From contig JALAAN010000010.1 of the NCBI GenBank assembly GCA_023078555.1, positions 1,736,001 to 1,800,000 of the forward strand: a DNA stretch of 64,000 nucleotides, given 5' to 3'. Shown here piece by piece: positions 12,501-22,460 of the stretch; within the stretch, counting starts at the first letter, position 1; every line of letters starts with the position of its first letter. The notes below the pieces were generated by a model. It did not search any database. It worked only from the letters and a program-made list of their open reading frames with translations, and was not told where the DNA came from. A program made the position numbers and the translations under genes. This DNA comes from Ulva prolifera. Its lineage: Eukaryota > Chlorophyta > Ulvophyceae > Ulvales > Ulvaceae.

Positions 12501-13999
12501 CTGCCATGCAATCACCCCCCATGAGCGCGTGTGATCGGGTCACCACAAACCCCGGCCGACGCACCTATCTGCCACCGACTTGGCCTTCCCTGGCAGCAGC
12601 CGCGGGCCGAAGATGACGATGTAAAGCACGCCGGCGAGCGCGACCGGCACGCCGAACGGCGTCACGTCAAAGAGGTGGATCGGGGGGTCGTCCGGGAAGG
12701 AGTCCCGCTGCTTGCCGGCGATGACGAGGTTCGTCGACGTGCCGATGAGCGTCGCCGTGCCGCCGAGGATGGAGGCGAAGGAGAGGGGCATGAAGAGGTG
12801 GCCGGGCGCGAGGCCGGCCTTGCGGCTCCACGAGGCGACGATCGGGATGAGAATGAGCACGAGGGGCGTGTTGTTGAGCCAGGCGCCGATGAAGATTACC
12901 GGGAGTGTCAGGCGCACGAGCGCCTCTGCATGCGTGAGCGCGGGGGTGAAGGGGGGGGTGGGCGAGGACTGGGGATGCGTCACGGCCAGCAACGCCGCGG
13001 CTGTGACGATTGTTGGGGCTAGGGAGATGGAAAGAAAGGCAAGTATGTCATGAGGAAAGGCTGATTATAAGTAGAAAGGCTAGGTGTTGGGGGGCACGTG
13101 TAGTTGAGAGGACAGGGTCGGGGCGTGGTTGTGCACGGGCTGGGAAGCTGAGATGATGCTGTGGGCTGTGAAATGCGTGACGGCACATGTGTTCGCCCGA
13201 TGACCGTTGTGTCCGGGACTGGTGGCCTGGCGCGACTTGCGGCCTAGGAGTCCCTCACATACCTAGCTACCCGACATTTTGGGGAGGTGAAGAGTTTGCA
13301 GCAGCAGGCGCAAGCAAGTGGAGGATTCGCACCAGATTTGACTGATCATTGGCGAGACTATGACTAGCAGCAGCATGCATGAATGTATTGGTTGATGGTA
13401 GGTGCCACATATGTTGCGCATGTCGTGTGCTCACGCAGACTGTTCTGGAGCAGTTGTCGCAGTGTGGACTGGACCTGGGGGGACAGCAGTGCTCGCAGCG
13501 CCGTTGGCGCGAGGACGAAGGAGCCAAGGCTGTCAAGGCACAATTTAATTTCATGATCGCGTACCAGAGGTCGTTTTTGGTGTGCCCAGGAGCTGCGTGA
13601 AGGCGTAGTCCAGCCCACCTGTCTCCGAGATGCCAGCGGCCATCACAAACAGCACTGCGCTCACACAAAAGGAGTCGGACGTCACAGAACCATGTGCAAA
13701 ATTCCGATATATGATCACATGCAACTTTCATCATCTGAAAGCTACTGCCAACGTCCCAGTCTCGCTGATCGAAGGCCAGTACCGACGCATAGACAGCTCA
13801 GTGCCGCACCTCCGACAGTCAGGAGCCCTTCGTTAGAGAAGCCCTCGAGGGCACGATGTACCGACACAACGCGTTCTCCAGGAAGCATCATGGTGATGAG
13901 CATCGCCATCATGGCAAAGTCTGGCCCCATGATGTCGAATGCCATAACAACGATCCCAACGGCCAGGACGCCCAAACAGTACCAAGCAGCCCAATCCAT
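6569..13999 (-). CDS. SLT-type sodium/sulfate transporter with four TrkA-C-like domains
   Basis: Probable plasma-membrane sulfate transporter of the SLC13-like SAC1/SLT group known from Chlamydomonas. Eleven exons, read from high to low coordinate: 13999-13810, 13654-13565, 12925-12565, 12071-11675, 10710-10547, 10137-9905, 9514-9248, 8767-8559, 8389-8065, 7500-7178, 6778-6569. Together they make 923 in-frame codons. The N-terminal membrane half (residues 1-215) starts MDWAAWYCLGVLAVG and carries the family motifs SETGGLDYA, FIGAWLNNTPLVLILIPI and GGTATLIGTSTNLVI. A central soluble region (about 225-655) holds four TrkA-C (RCK_C)-like repeats, for example KMGDVVLRAGDELLF and REHIGDTTLAAGDVLLLD. 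The C-terminal membrane half has NIVSNNAAAALMYPI and FAYQTNLMVYGAGGYTFKDF. Length fits the SLT group. The ATG at 13999 was chosen because it directly precedes the first membrane segment. Confidence 0.93.
7040..7130 (-). pseudogene. Decayed copy of the exon 10 end inside intron 10 of the transporter gene
   Basis: Read on the minus strand this stretch gives VYGQTEYGKFGPGGYALEDF. That mirrors the true exon 10 end, MVYGAGGYTFKDFLRFGG, about 140 bp away, including the long G run encoding the glycines. It has an insertion within the motif and no matching splice donor. I read it as an old local duplication, not an alternative exon. Confidence 0.5.
7560..7720 (-). mobile_element. Non-LTR retrotransposon 3'-end fragment in intron 9 of the transporter gene
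   Basis: It begins with TGCTACAAGGACAGAGCC followed by CAC/CCA-rich simple sequence. This is the same terminal block and low-complexity neighbour seen at the 3' end of the element at 15090-16320. It carries no coding sequence. Confidence 0.5.
10180..10207 (-). repeat. Poly-G run (poly-C on the sense strand) in intron 5 of the transporter gene
   Basis: Twenty-eight consecutive G on the plus strand. On the sense (minus) strand it is a poly-C tract lying shortly before the acceptor of exon 6 (10137), where a pyrimidine tract would be expected. Confidence 0.9.
10846..10932 (+). repeat. Dispersed AT-rich repeat, copy 1
   Basis: Shares the blocks CATCGGCAT, GAGTTGTCAATGTC, GGATACAGCC-AGTAAAT and a CTTTACTT end with copies near 11490, 26430, 40020, 49156 and 54965. 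It lies in intron 4 of the transporter gene. Confidence 0.6.
11157..11210. repeat. Inverted repeat, 20-bp arms
   Basis: Arms 11157-11176 and 11191-11210 are complementary at 19 of 20 positions around a 14-base loop. They lie in intron 4 of the transporter gene. Confidence 0.85.
11487..11575 (+). repeat. Dispersed AT-rich repeat, copy 2
   Basis: Same family as 10846-10932. The recognisable blocks are GCAGTTGTCAATGTCC, CAGCTCAGTAAATT and TTACTTTAC. It lies in intron 4 of the transporter gene. Confidence 0.6.
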
Positions 14000-14475
14000 A
14001 CTTGATGGTCAAAATACAAACCAAGTTGTGGAACTTCAATCGTTTAAAACAGAATCAGTGCGTCAACATAAGTGACTACACCGACGGGCTCTAATTCTGC
14101 AGGGAGGCGGCATCCCGCGGTGCACGGCATTGCATACTAGTACAGGAACCGTCCGAAGCGAGCTCGCAGTTCCAATGCATCGCGGGGGGGGGGTGACTCT
14201 GCGCTTATCGCATGGACTTGACCAGCGTGGTGCAGCGGCTACGTTTAAACCTGCATGAGCAAAGCATCCGGGATCCGGTCGCAATTTCGTAGTTTTGGTG
14301 AACCAACGCGGCCTCTCTAGAAATTGACCATCTCGGATGTGCGACGTCGACCTCTAATCAAAGAATTTGCGCGCAGGCTTTGGTGCCGATTGGTCATAGC
14401 GTTCTCGTTGCTTGGCGTGGACAGCGGTTGCGTAGTAGAGAGGCACGGCTGCGAGCTGCGCAGAGGCTGCTTGTG

Positions 14476-14880
14476 TTATTCAACAAGACTCGAAGTCGAC
14501 ATGTACATCAGCTGATGAATCTTGTAGCTTAGTTCAATCGCCTCGCATTGTATCCATAGTTTAAAAGGCAGCGCTCTTTCAGGCGTCACCCAAGTCATCT
14601 TGCGGAAGACAGCCGCGTATAAATATGCCAGGTCTTCGTGATTCTCATAGCTGCAACGAGTCATCCCTGCAATAGCCGCAATTAGGCTGCACTTGAACAC
14701 GGCAGCGTTCGACACCTTGTCAGTCCAGCTGAGCAGCGACACCTCTGACACGGACTCGGCACCAGCAAGTCTGAGTTGCAGGAATGAATGCAATGTGGGT
14801 GTTGTATTCATGTATGTAATCATCTTTCGTCGGGGTGAGCAGCAATCGTCCGATAGCGTGCAGCATGTGATCCACTTCAA
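14476..14880 (-). CDS. Hypothetical 134-residue ORF
   Basis: An open frame beginning MKWITCCTLSDDCC, with a plausible globular central part (SLIAAIAGMTRCSYENHEDL, then YLYAAVFRKMTWVTPERA). It lies just upstream of the transporter gene on the same strand. Codon use is much less GC-biased than that of the certain genes, I see no splice sites, and I do not recognise a family. It could be a real small gene, an exon or chance. Confidence 0.25.
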   Translation of the reverse strand: MKWITCCTLSDDCCSPRRKMITYMNTTPTLHSFLQLRLAGAESVSEVSLLSWTDKVSNAAVFKCSLIAAIAGMTRCSYENHEDLAYLYAAVFRKMTWVTPERALPFKLWIQCEAIELSYKIHQLMYMSTSSLVE

Positions 14881-15058
14881 CCAGCACTCCTAGATCATAC
14901 GCACATTCGTGCTACGCCCGATTGGTTGTGAAAGGCCACACTCGGGTCGAATATCTCTAGAGATAGGTGGTTGCCCAAGCCTGGCCGTCTCGGAAAATCT
15001 AAAGCGCAAGCTTCTGTCCTAGCAGCCCGTTTCTCAGAGATACATCTGAGCCGGCAAT

Positions 15059-15089
15059 CAAACCAGGTGCACCAGCGAATGTCATGTGT
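15059..15089. repeat. 31-bp direct repeat, left copy (likely target-site duplication)
   Basis: Identical to 16321-16351. It starts CAAACCAGGTGCACC and ends GTCATGTGT. The pair brackets the retrotransposon at 15090-16320. Confidence 0.9.
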
Positions 15090-16320
15090 GTTACAAGGAC
15101 AAAGCAAGCGAGGCAGGTAGCACCGCAAGCAAGAACCAGGGGAACCGCACACCGTGCAGCAAGCCACACAGAGCTCACACCAAAACACCCACGCAACGGC
15201 AGCACTCGCGCCGGACACAGCCACACAGCCACACAGCCACACACACGCCCACACCCACACGCCCACCCCCATCTGAACCCCGCCCACCAGCCAGGCGCAC
15301 GAGACCCGGCAGCACAAGCAGCCAAGGCCGCCCAGCAAACAAACAGCGAGACCGCGACAAAAACCCCCAACCCCGGGAGGCCCCCGCCTCCCCCAGCACA
15401 ACCCCCCAAGCCCAGCCCGCGCACACCAACCCGCCCGCCCGCAAACCCACACCCGCAACCCCCAAAGTCCAGCCCAGCCCGCCCAAACTACCCGGCTGCG
15501 CCCCAACGGCGGGCGCACAGCGCCGCTCAGGCCAGGTGGCCTGTGAGCAGCGTGAGGTCATCGGACGGGACTGCCAGCCCCGTCAAAACAGCCTTGGCCG
15601 CATGACGCGCCATCAGCGGGGCAGCGGCGTGCACCTGCCGAGCCACCGCGCGGCACAGCGTCATGGACAGGTCGCGCATCGCATTCTCCAAGAACAGCCG
15701 CCGGGAAGCGGCGCCCGAACCCGCAGCAAGGTCGGCAAGCCGGTTCAGGAAGGCGAACGCGGCAGGGACAATCCTCCCGTATGTCTCGTGAGAGAGTGGC
15801 ACCAGGGTGAATGCGCCGGAGCCCGCCCGGCCATATTTGTCGCGCTTGCGCTGGTCGGACTGCGCCGCGGCGGCGCCGTCACAGGCTGCCGCGGAGCGGA
15901 CATTCGAGCCAGCCAGCGGGTGAGACACGCACACGTCGCCGATCACCGGCGAGCCATGGAAGAACGCGAGAATGTCACCGCGCTGAGCGCCTCTGCGCGA
16001 CCGGGGAGGAGGAGCCGAAGGGGCACTCCGGGAGTTGTCTGATCGCCGCGAACGCTGCCCGGCCGCCGGAAGCCGTTGAGGGTCAGGGGCGCCATGCTCG
16101 TCGCCCGCCGCCGCCGGCGCCGCTGGCGGCGCCACTCCGGGCTCAGCCGGGGTGGGGGTCGGGCCGGCGTCGGGGGCTGGCTTGACACAGGGAGCACACC
16201 CCGAGGCGGAGACAGCAGCTGCGTACGTGACAGGAGGGGGAGCCTGGGCGCCATGAGAGGGAGCGGGCGCGGCCGAGGCAGGGGAGGTGTCGGAGACAGG
16301 CTGAGCTGTTGCAGGGAGAG
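15090..16320 (-). mobile_element. 5'-truncated non-LTR (LINE-type) retrotransposon
   Basis: About 1.23 kb between perfect 31-bp direct repeats, as expected for target-primed insertion. On the minus strand the 5' part encodes what looks like the C-terminal part of an ORF2/reverse-transcriptase polyprotein (16135-15527): VCVSHPLAGSNV, then AAAAQSDQRKRDKYG, then TLVPLSHETYGRIVPA, then RLSMTLCRAVARQ-type sequence. No reverse-transcriptase catalytic core is present. A GT-rich, non-coding 3' region follows (CAC-rich on the plus strand), ending CTTTGTCCTTGTAACA. The polyprotein assignment is by recollection of such algal elements and is moderate. The bracketing repeat is directly visible. Confidence 0.7.
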
Positions 16321-16351
16321 CAAACCAGGTGCACCAGCGAATGTCATGTGT
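16321..16351. repeat. 31-bp direct repeat, right copy (likely target-site duplication)
   Basis: Perfect copy of 15059-15089, at the 5' side of the minus-strand element. Confidence 0.9.
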
Positions 16352-16354
16352 CAG

Positions 16355-16633
16355 TCAACTGTTGCACGCATCATCTCCTGTGTTCCGACCAATACCGGGA
16401 GACATCCCTGCCAATTCAGATTTCTCTCCTGGACAGCAGGGGCAATCTGAAGCGACCTGTGTGACCACCACAACAACATATTGTTTTTGACACTGTGGCA
16501 ACGTCGGCCTTGCCTGCCCCAATTCAAATGTCTGCCCCATCAAGACAAGCTGTACCAACATGCCCCGGACCGGACACTCGTCCACGCCATAGGCCGCCGG
16601 CGGCAGACTCACACACTGGAAAGACACTTCCAT
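16355..16633 (-). other. Cys-containing open frame beside the retrotransposon
   Basis: A minus-strand frame reading CVSLPPAAYGVDECPVRG, then QVASDCPCCPGEKSELAG, ends a few bases before the retrotransposon target site. It has protein-like composition, but no family is recognised and no splice sites fit clearly. It may be part of an exon of a gene disrupted by the insertion, or chance. Confidence 0.25.
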
Positions 16634-17154
16634 GTTTGAAACGGCTCAGGCATGCCGGGTTGGTGAATGAGCAGCCCTGTGTTCATAGGCCGGTGCAGAG
16701 GGGACGAGGGCGGGGGTGCAGCCGTCAGTGAGCAAACTACAACAATTCGGCCAACGCGTGCTACCAGGCATCACTTTCAGAAGCAGTGATCCGAAGATGT
16801 ATTCAAATGCAGTCATGTAGCGCACTACAGGCGGCTGTCAGTGACGGCGGCGGCCAAGTCTGGCTGCGGGCGGACGAGCAGTCGACGAGTGGAATTTTGG
16901 CTGCCGGGGTGCATATTGGGGCTGGCCGAGCACAGACAGGGAAGCCTCGCTTGTCACCTGTAGGGGGTCAACCACTCCCACTACATGGTGGGCCCACCTA
17001 CGGCGCGCAAGATCGGCTGCGATTTTGTCCGCTTGGGGAAGACTTTGGCTATTGTCTATGTTGAATGGGCATTCGTAGTGTGTCATCTTCACCTGTCCAG
17101 CTCTGGAAATTCACGGCGCACACGGCAGCATCAGCACAGGTACCAGCTATCCCT

Positions 17155-17193
17155 GCGGCGCTACTTACCTCCTGTGTCCTTGTGACGTACAAG
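17155..17193 (+). mobile_element. Retrotransposon 3'-end fragment
   Basis: GCGCTACTTACCTCCTGTGTCCTTGTGACG matches the terminal block of the element at 15090-16320, in the opposite orientation. Confidence 0.45.
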
Positions 17194-17441
17194 TTGCAAC
17201 CCAGGTCCCAGCTGACACGAGGATCCGAAGGTTGGAGAACATGGATCTGACGTCACGGTACCATGCACGCATAGACACTTCAGCACTCTGAGAATGACCT
17301 GGACGTCTAGTCCGTGTGAACGAGACAGCCACATGTGCCTCATGCATTGCGCTTGCAGGGGCCATGCCTGCCGTCGGGATGCTGCATCACTCATGAGGGA
17401 TGTCAGAGCGCGGGGGCTGGGCCCGGGGACTGGAACTGCCA

Positions 17442-17482
17442 TGTTGCAAGGACATAGCCGGGGGGGCAGGTAGCGCTGCCAG
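17442..17482 (-). mobile_element. Retrotransposon 3'-end fragment
   Basis: TGTTGCAAGGACATAGCC followed by GGGGGCAGGTAGCGCTGCC, the same terminal block as 15090-16320 and in the same orientation. Confidence 0.5.
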
Positions 17483-17989
17483 GATGACACACTAGAACAT
17501 CATCGCAGCAAACGCACAAGAACACCAACGCCACCGCGCCAGCAGTGGAGGGCTGGCTGTTACTCTCACAGGCCATTTAGTGGCGGCAGGTGGTCCCACA
17601 CAGACACTCTGCAGAGCTCTGCACAGACGTACATCCGAACGACGGAAAGCCCACCAACAGCACTGCACTGCATCAACCCTCGTGCAAGTCGTGTCCGTGG
17701 TCAGGAGGGAAAAAACGGGCATGTGCTTGCGGGCATGTGCTCGTCGAACACAGCAACGTACTTTTCGAACGTCGAGGTGCATGCCCGCAATCAGTCTCCG
17801 GAAGCGACTGGTGCACACAATCCCAAGAGCAGTCCAGCCGCGGAGCCGGCCGACACCTACGTATACGTGTTTCATATTGTTCGCAGTATGTAATGTATAT
17901 TGCAGTCGCGACATACACCGCGACGCGCGCGAGGTGACGATTCAGACTCAGTTCGAACTCACTAGTAGCGAATCACTACCCAGGCCTAG

Positions 17990-18200
17990 TGTGCACTGCC
18001 CGATGCGCAACACCTTTGTGCCCCATCGGAATTACGCATGAAAGCAAGCAGCGCTGCCTTTACAGCCTCGTCTGTGTCGCCTGCACTCGTCGGCGGCAGA
18101 TAAAGCGGCTCCAGCCCGTAGCAGTCTCACACGCGGGACGCAGCCGGATCGAACGGAGCACTGACGAGACTTTCAGATATCGCCCTCAGCTAACATCAGT
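17990..18200 (+). promoter_or_regulatory. Conserved upstream block of cluster unit 1
   Basis: Shares islands with 32570-32810 and 47140-47345: a GTGTCGCC...TCG(G/A)CGGCAGATA core and, further on, GAGAC(T/C)TTCA...CAGTTGA-AACT. In each unit it lies roughly 450-650 bp before the signal-peptide exon. That placement suggests a promoter or 5' untranslated region kept in the duplications. This is inference from conservation only. Confidence 0.35.
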
Positions 18201-18602
18201 TGATAACTGGCAGCTTGAATGAATGCGGAAGCGGGTCGCGTGCACAAGCTAGCGTCACCTCGAGCTCCAGCCTGGCTGAACTGGACATCTACCGATGATC
18301 GTACCATTCAGGCTGCCACTCCAAGACCTCAACTGATCACTTGGCCGAGACACTGTATGCGCTTATTACGTGCCTACTTGCAAGTATGGCAAGCTGCTTT
18401 CGTGTGCCGGAGCATCAGCAGGGCACAACGGCAGCAGCACCACCACATGCTCCAGTCTGCATCGTAGGGATAATACATTGCGCTTCAGAGCCTCTGGCTG
18501 GATAGTGCGCCGGGTTACTGCGTTGAACAGCCCAGATCTAGACGGCTGCGCCAGTCTAGCTGGAATTGTTCTGATCGTGGCTACTTCAGTCCAGTTTGTC
18601 TG

Positions 18603-18743
18603 ATGTTCACTTTGTACATGAAACTGTGTGTATTATCCATTGGATCATCTTTGGTGTGCTTTTATCTATTTTTAGCCGCGCTGCCAGTGCAGTACGAGGG
18701 CAGCCCCGAGCCCATCAGCAGCAGCGTTTTCAACGCAGTACAG
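18603..18743 (+). CDS. Signal-peptide exon, cluster unit 1 (gene A or a small gene before it)
   Basis: A 47-codon exon with an ATG start encodes MFTLYMKLCVLSIGSSLVCF followed by YLFLAALPVQYEGS, a typical secretory signal. It ends FNAVQ at a GTGCGC donor in phase 0. The equivalents at 33204-33362, 47780-47902 and (minus) 62206-62093 share the same start, hydrophobic profile, LP motif and phase-0 GTGCGN/GTACGC donor although their DNA has diverged. That argues for selection on this strand. Whether it splices to the beta-helix exon at 20831 or belongs to a separate small secreted protein ending near 19648 is unresolved. Confidence 0.55.
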
Positions 18744-19518
18744 GTGCGCATTTACAATTGCAAGGATCGGGGCTACATGCCGCAGCAGAACTGACCGTGG
18801 TGTGAAGTCAAGTAACTTCTGTGCTGAATCATCATAGCATTCTTCACGCAAACATGGAGCACGCTCCTTCAATCGCATAGCGCAGCCCTCTGACAGCGCG
18901 CGTGTCAAGCGCAGGACACAGCTGTTAGCGAGAGGTCAAAATCGCCAAATTGAAAATTGCATCACGTTGCCTCAAGGGCTGCATCTATATCATGCCAGAT
19001 GCGTGCCTTTCTCGATCGAACGCGAAGCCATGTTGGCACGACGGTCGCCCGAAATCAGCTTTATTTATCGCGTTTATTTGGAAATGTCGTGGGACGGGAA
19101 CGTGAAATGAAATGCGTTGCTCGTACTGTATATATCAGATGGTTGTTCTGTGAGTCCAGTTGTACTCCTGAGCGCTTGTGATCTGTTTGCGCTCCCGATC
19201 GGTGGTCGTCGTCTGCTGCTGGTCGAGATCGCAGGGGGCAAGCTTCGTCCCTCTTACTACAGTGCAATATTCAGATTGACATGCAGCGTGTGAAATATAC
19301 CACGACTGTCACGAGTAGCGAGGACAACGTGCATTGTTGGGCGATGATGCCTGTTGACTGGAACAGCCAATGAGCCTGCCGTTCAGCAGCGCTGGCTTGA
19401 GCCATGATACCATTTAATGGGGCATAGTAGAATTGGGCCGGGAGGAAAGCCTGATGTCCGCTGGGACCATGGTCAGCTTGTGGCGTGGCGTCCTGATGCA
19501 CTCTCGGCTTGGCTCCAG

Positions 19519-19648
19519 GCGGAGGCTCGCTGGGTACAAGAGTGCTAATAAAACGCAAGGTCTGAGAACCAGCAGTTTCTATTCATATCAGCTAATCGCC
19601 TCTCGGTATTGTGCTGATAAGGCTGTAATTGCGTCGGGGCCCAATTGA
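19519..19648 (+). CDS. Conserved small exon, cluster unit 1
   Basis: It follows a pyrimidine-rich acceptor (CTCGGCTTGGCTCCAG). The frame reads RRLAGYKSANKTQGL, then SRYCADKAVIASGPN and a stop. Units 2 and 3 have counterparts at 34109-34241 and 48656-48786 (the latter with a one-base frameshift). The conserved positions are L-A-G, KT-x-x-L and C-[AT]-D-x-A-V-I. It could be the last exon of a small secreted protein that starts with the signal-peptide exon, or an internal exon of gene A if splicing removes the stop. Confidence 0.4.
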
Positions 19649-20830
19649 TGTGATCAGTCCTCGAGCCAGTCCACATCATGCACGGTAAATTTGCGACACT
19701 CCGCATCGCCCGTGCCTGCACATTTGCCCAATCTTGTGCCTAACTTCTGCGAAACTTTGGCTGTATGCTATCTCCTGTGAGCCTGATTGTGCAGCTGGAA
19801 GGCGTCTGCAAAGCACAGGCTCATTTGCCTGGCACGATTCGGCACTTTCTGTCTTCGTCATCTGTGCTTCTATAAGAAAACAAAATTGCTGCAAATTTCT
19901 GGTGGACATCACAGTACACCTGATTGTGTCTCGTAGTCATGCCATAGTGATTGCGTCAGCAACACACTCACCAGGTGCACTAGCAGTTTGGAGTCATGCT
20001 ATCAACTGACCACTGTGCTGCCTGGCGACTTAAGCGCTCGCCAGTAGATGAGTGAACACCGTCCGATCCGCAGACGCTACGTCCATCAAAGTCCACATCT
20101 GCATGGCCAGCGGCATGCGGAGCATCTGCATGCCCGCGACTTTGTTCGCAAATGATAGTCATTCTTTTCTGAGTGTGAGAGCTCTGATAGACCAGCTGGG
20201 TGGTGCTCTCTTGGCCGCATTGTATACTCTGTTTTCTCTTTTGATCGTACGGGGCGAATCAGTACGGTGAGCACGCGGTCGACCGGTGATCAGATCCGTA
20301 CACCGTGCACAGGGGGGTGGCCACGCGGCCTGCATGCATGTCCACCGGGAGCGCGTCACCTCAGAACCATCTGGAACACGATTAAAAAATATATACACTG
20401 AGTAAACCACCCTGCATCGCTCCAAAGGGTACTGGGCGGAACAGGTGTGAATGCCCAGCGACTCCTCCGTCCACCAGGCCCGAAGCATGTTATCAGGCCG
20501 ACGCCATGCACCATGGCTAGACCATGCTGTCAACCCTTTGGAGTCAGCCTTTCTTTGGAGTCAACCCATCGGAGCAACTTGAAGCAACTCTGGCCTCCAT
20601 AGTATATATTATATTGTATCGTTGATGAGGTGAGGCTTGCACACACACACGGTTGTCAGAGTCCGTTCAGGAGATGGCCGAGTGAAGCCTGGTTTACTTG
20701 ACATTCCACCCCAGTATATACACAACAGTGGACACACCACACACGAGCAAACATGCGCACCAGTGGCCACGCACCATGTGGAAGCTGGTCAAATGCACCG
20801 AGTATTTCAATAGCACAACGCTCGATGCAG

Positions 20831-22419
20831 GGCGGAAGCGCAGGGGCAGGAACCCTCGGCCTGTCAAGGCGTCCACTCCGATCACTGCAGCTGGAGGAGG
20901 ATGATGCCGTCACAGTGGTGGCAACCCCCCAGGGGCTGCTCGAGGCGATCCGCGTCGGCGCCCGCCACATCGCCATACAGCAGCACCTCGACCTCACCAC
21001 CCTGCCCCTCGAGGCCGCCACCGGGGGCGGCCCCCGGTCTGTGCTGGGCGCCATCCAGGAGGACACCCGATCGATCACGGTGCGCTCAGCGTGGCTTGCC
21101 CGGCTCCAGAATTCTGCCAAGCTTGACATGGACATGGCATGCAAGTGTGATCGCGAGAGGTGCCGTGTGCTGGACCGAATAGCAGTGCATGGGCGAGGTG
21201 GAGCGCTTGGGGGTGGAGCGATTGTTGTACATGTGCCTCTGGGTGTTGTCCGGCTGATCAGCTGCAGTGAAATTTCGCAGGCGCTCCTCGTGTGGATGCC
21301 GGTCCGTGCTGTGTGTTGATTTTAGCGGTTGCTCTGCCATACAATGGCCCGAGATGTTGTACATTGAGTGTAGTGTATGGGCGATGGACTACTGGTCAGA
21401 GTGCTGGTCAGCACAGCCATGTTGCATGCGTCAGCCAGAACGTGGGAAGCTGCTGTAAATCTGAGCCGGTGTGCCGGTCAATCATGCTGCGCCTGATAGG
21501 CAGTGCCATCGACAGCATGGCTGGGCCTCACAGCAGCTCCACAGTTGCGGCTCTTGCGCCGAATTCTCACCGCAGCTGCCCGGGCGCTGCTAGCGCCACC
21601 CTCGTCGATGCAGCAGGCACCAACGCTGCTCTCGCTGTCGCATCTCTCGTCACTGTGTTGGGAAGTCTCAAATCATGGACTGATCATGGCGAATATCTAG
21701 ATCTGGTTCAGCTTCGAGTCAGCCATCCTGTTCTTGTGGTGGGTATGCGTGCGCTGCACACATCACCAGCGCATCGCGCGCGCAGATAGCACGGCGCCCG
21801 TGTGCGGCCCTCAACGGCCGCTGTGAGTCGCATATGTTGACCAGCACGCACAGCAGCGTGAGCAAGCATGGGCAGGTCGAACATGGCCATGCATGGGGGT
21901 GTCTCCATGGACCCAGTACCCACTATGCCTGCACGGCACGGCCATTGCGTGTGTTTCACTGCAGGGGCGCTGCGAGGGGCCACCTCCGCCAGCACTGCGG
22001 GACATGCCGGGGCCGGAGGCTCGCACGCTGCAGCCGGGCCAGTGCATCATCGCCACCAGCGCCTCCTTTGCGGCGCCCTCGCGCCCCCTCTGGCTGGACA
22101 ATCTTTACATCAAGGCCGTCGCCGCCGCAGATGGCGAGGCTGCAGAGGCGGGCTTTGATGTGATCGCCGCCGTCCCGGCCGCCCGAAGCGCAGATGTGTG
22201 GCTGACGCGCTCTGTGATTCAAGGCGGCTTTGCCGCTGAGGCACCTGTCGCCACTGCGGCCACGCCCTCTGTCGCGGCAGTGTCAACAGGCGCTCGATTC
22301 TTCGCTCAGGGTACGCTGACTGCACATCGCCACCTTGAGGTGTGCTGACTGTGGATCATGGAGCATGCATCAGTGCAGTGTTGTAATCGCCCACCGGTAG
22401 ACCTATTTTGCCGACCCGA

Positions 22420-22460
<41 letters not shown>

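Noticed and set aside
15086..16042. Long plus-strand Pro/His/Thr-rich open frames (also 45308-45933)
   Set aside because: They follow from the CAC/CCC-rich simple sequence of the retrotransposon 3' region. All frames are open and none has gene signals.
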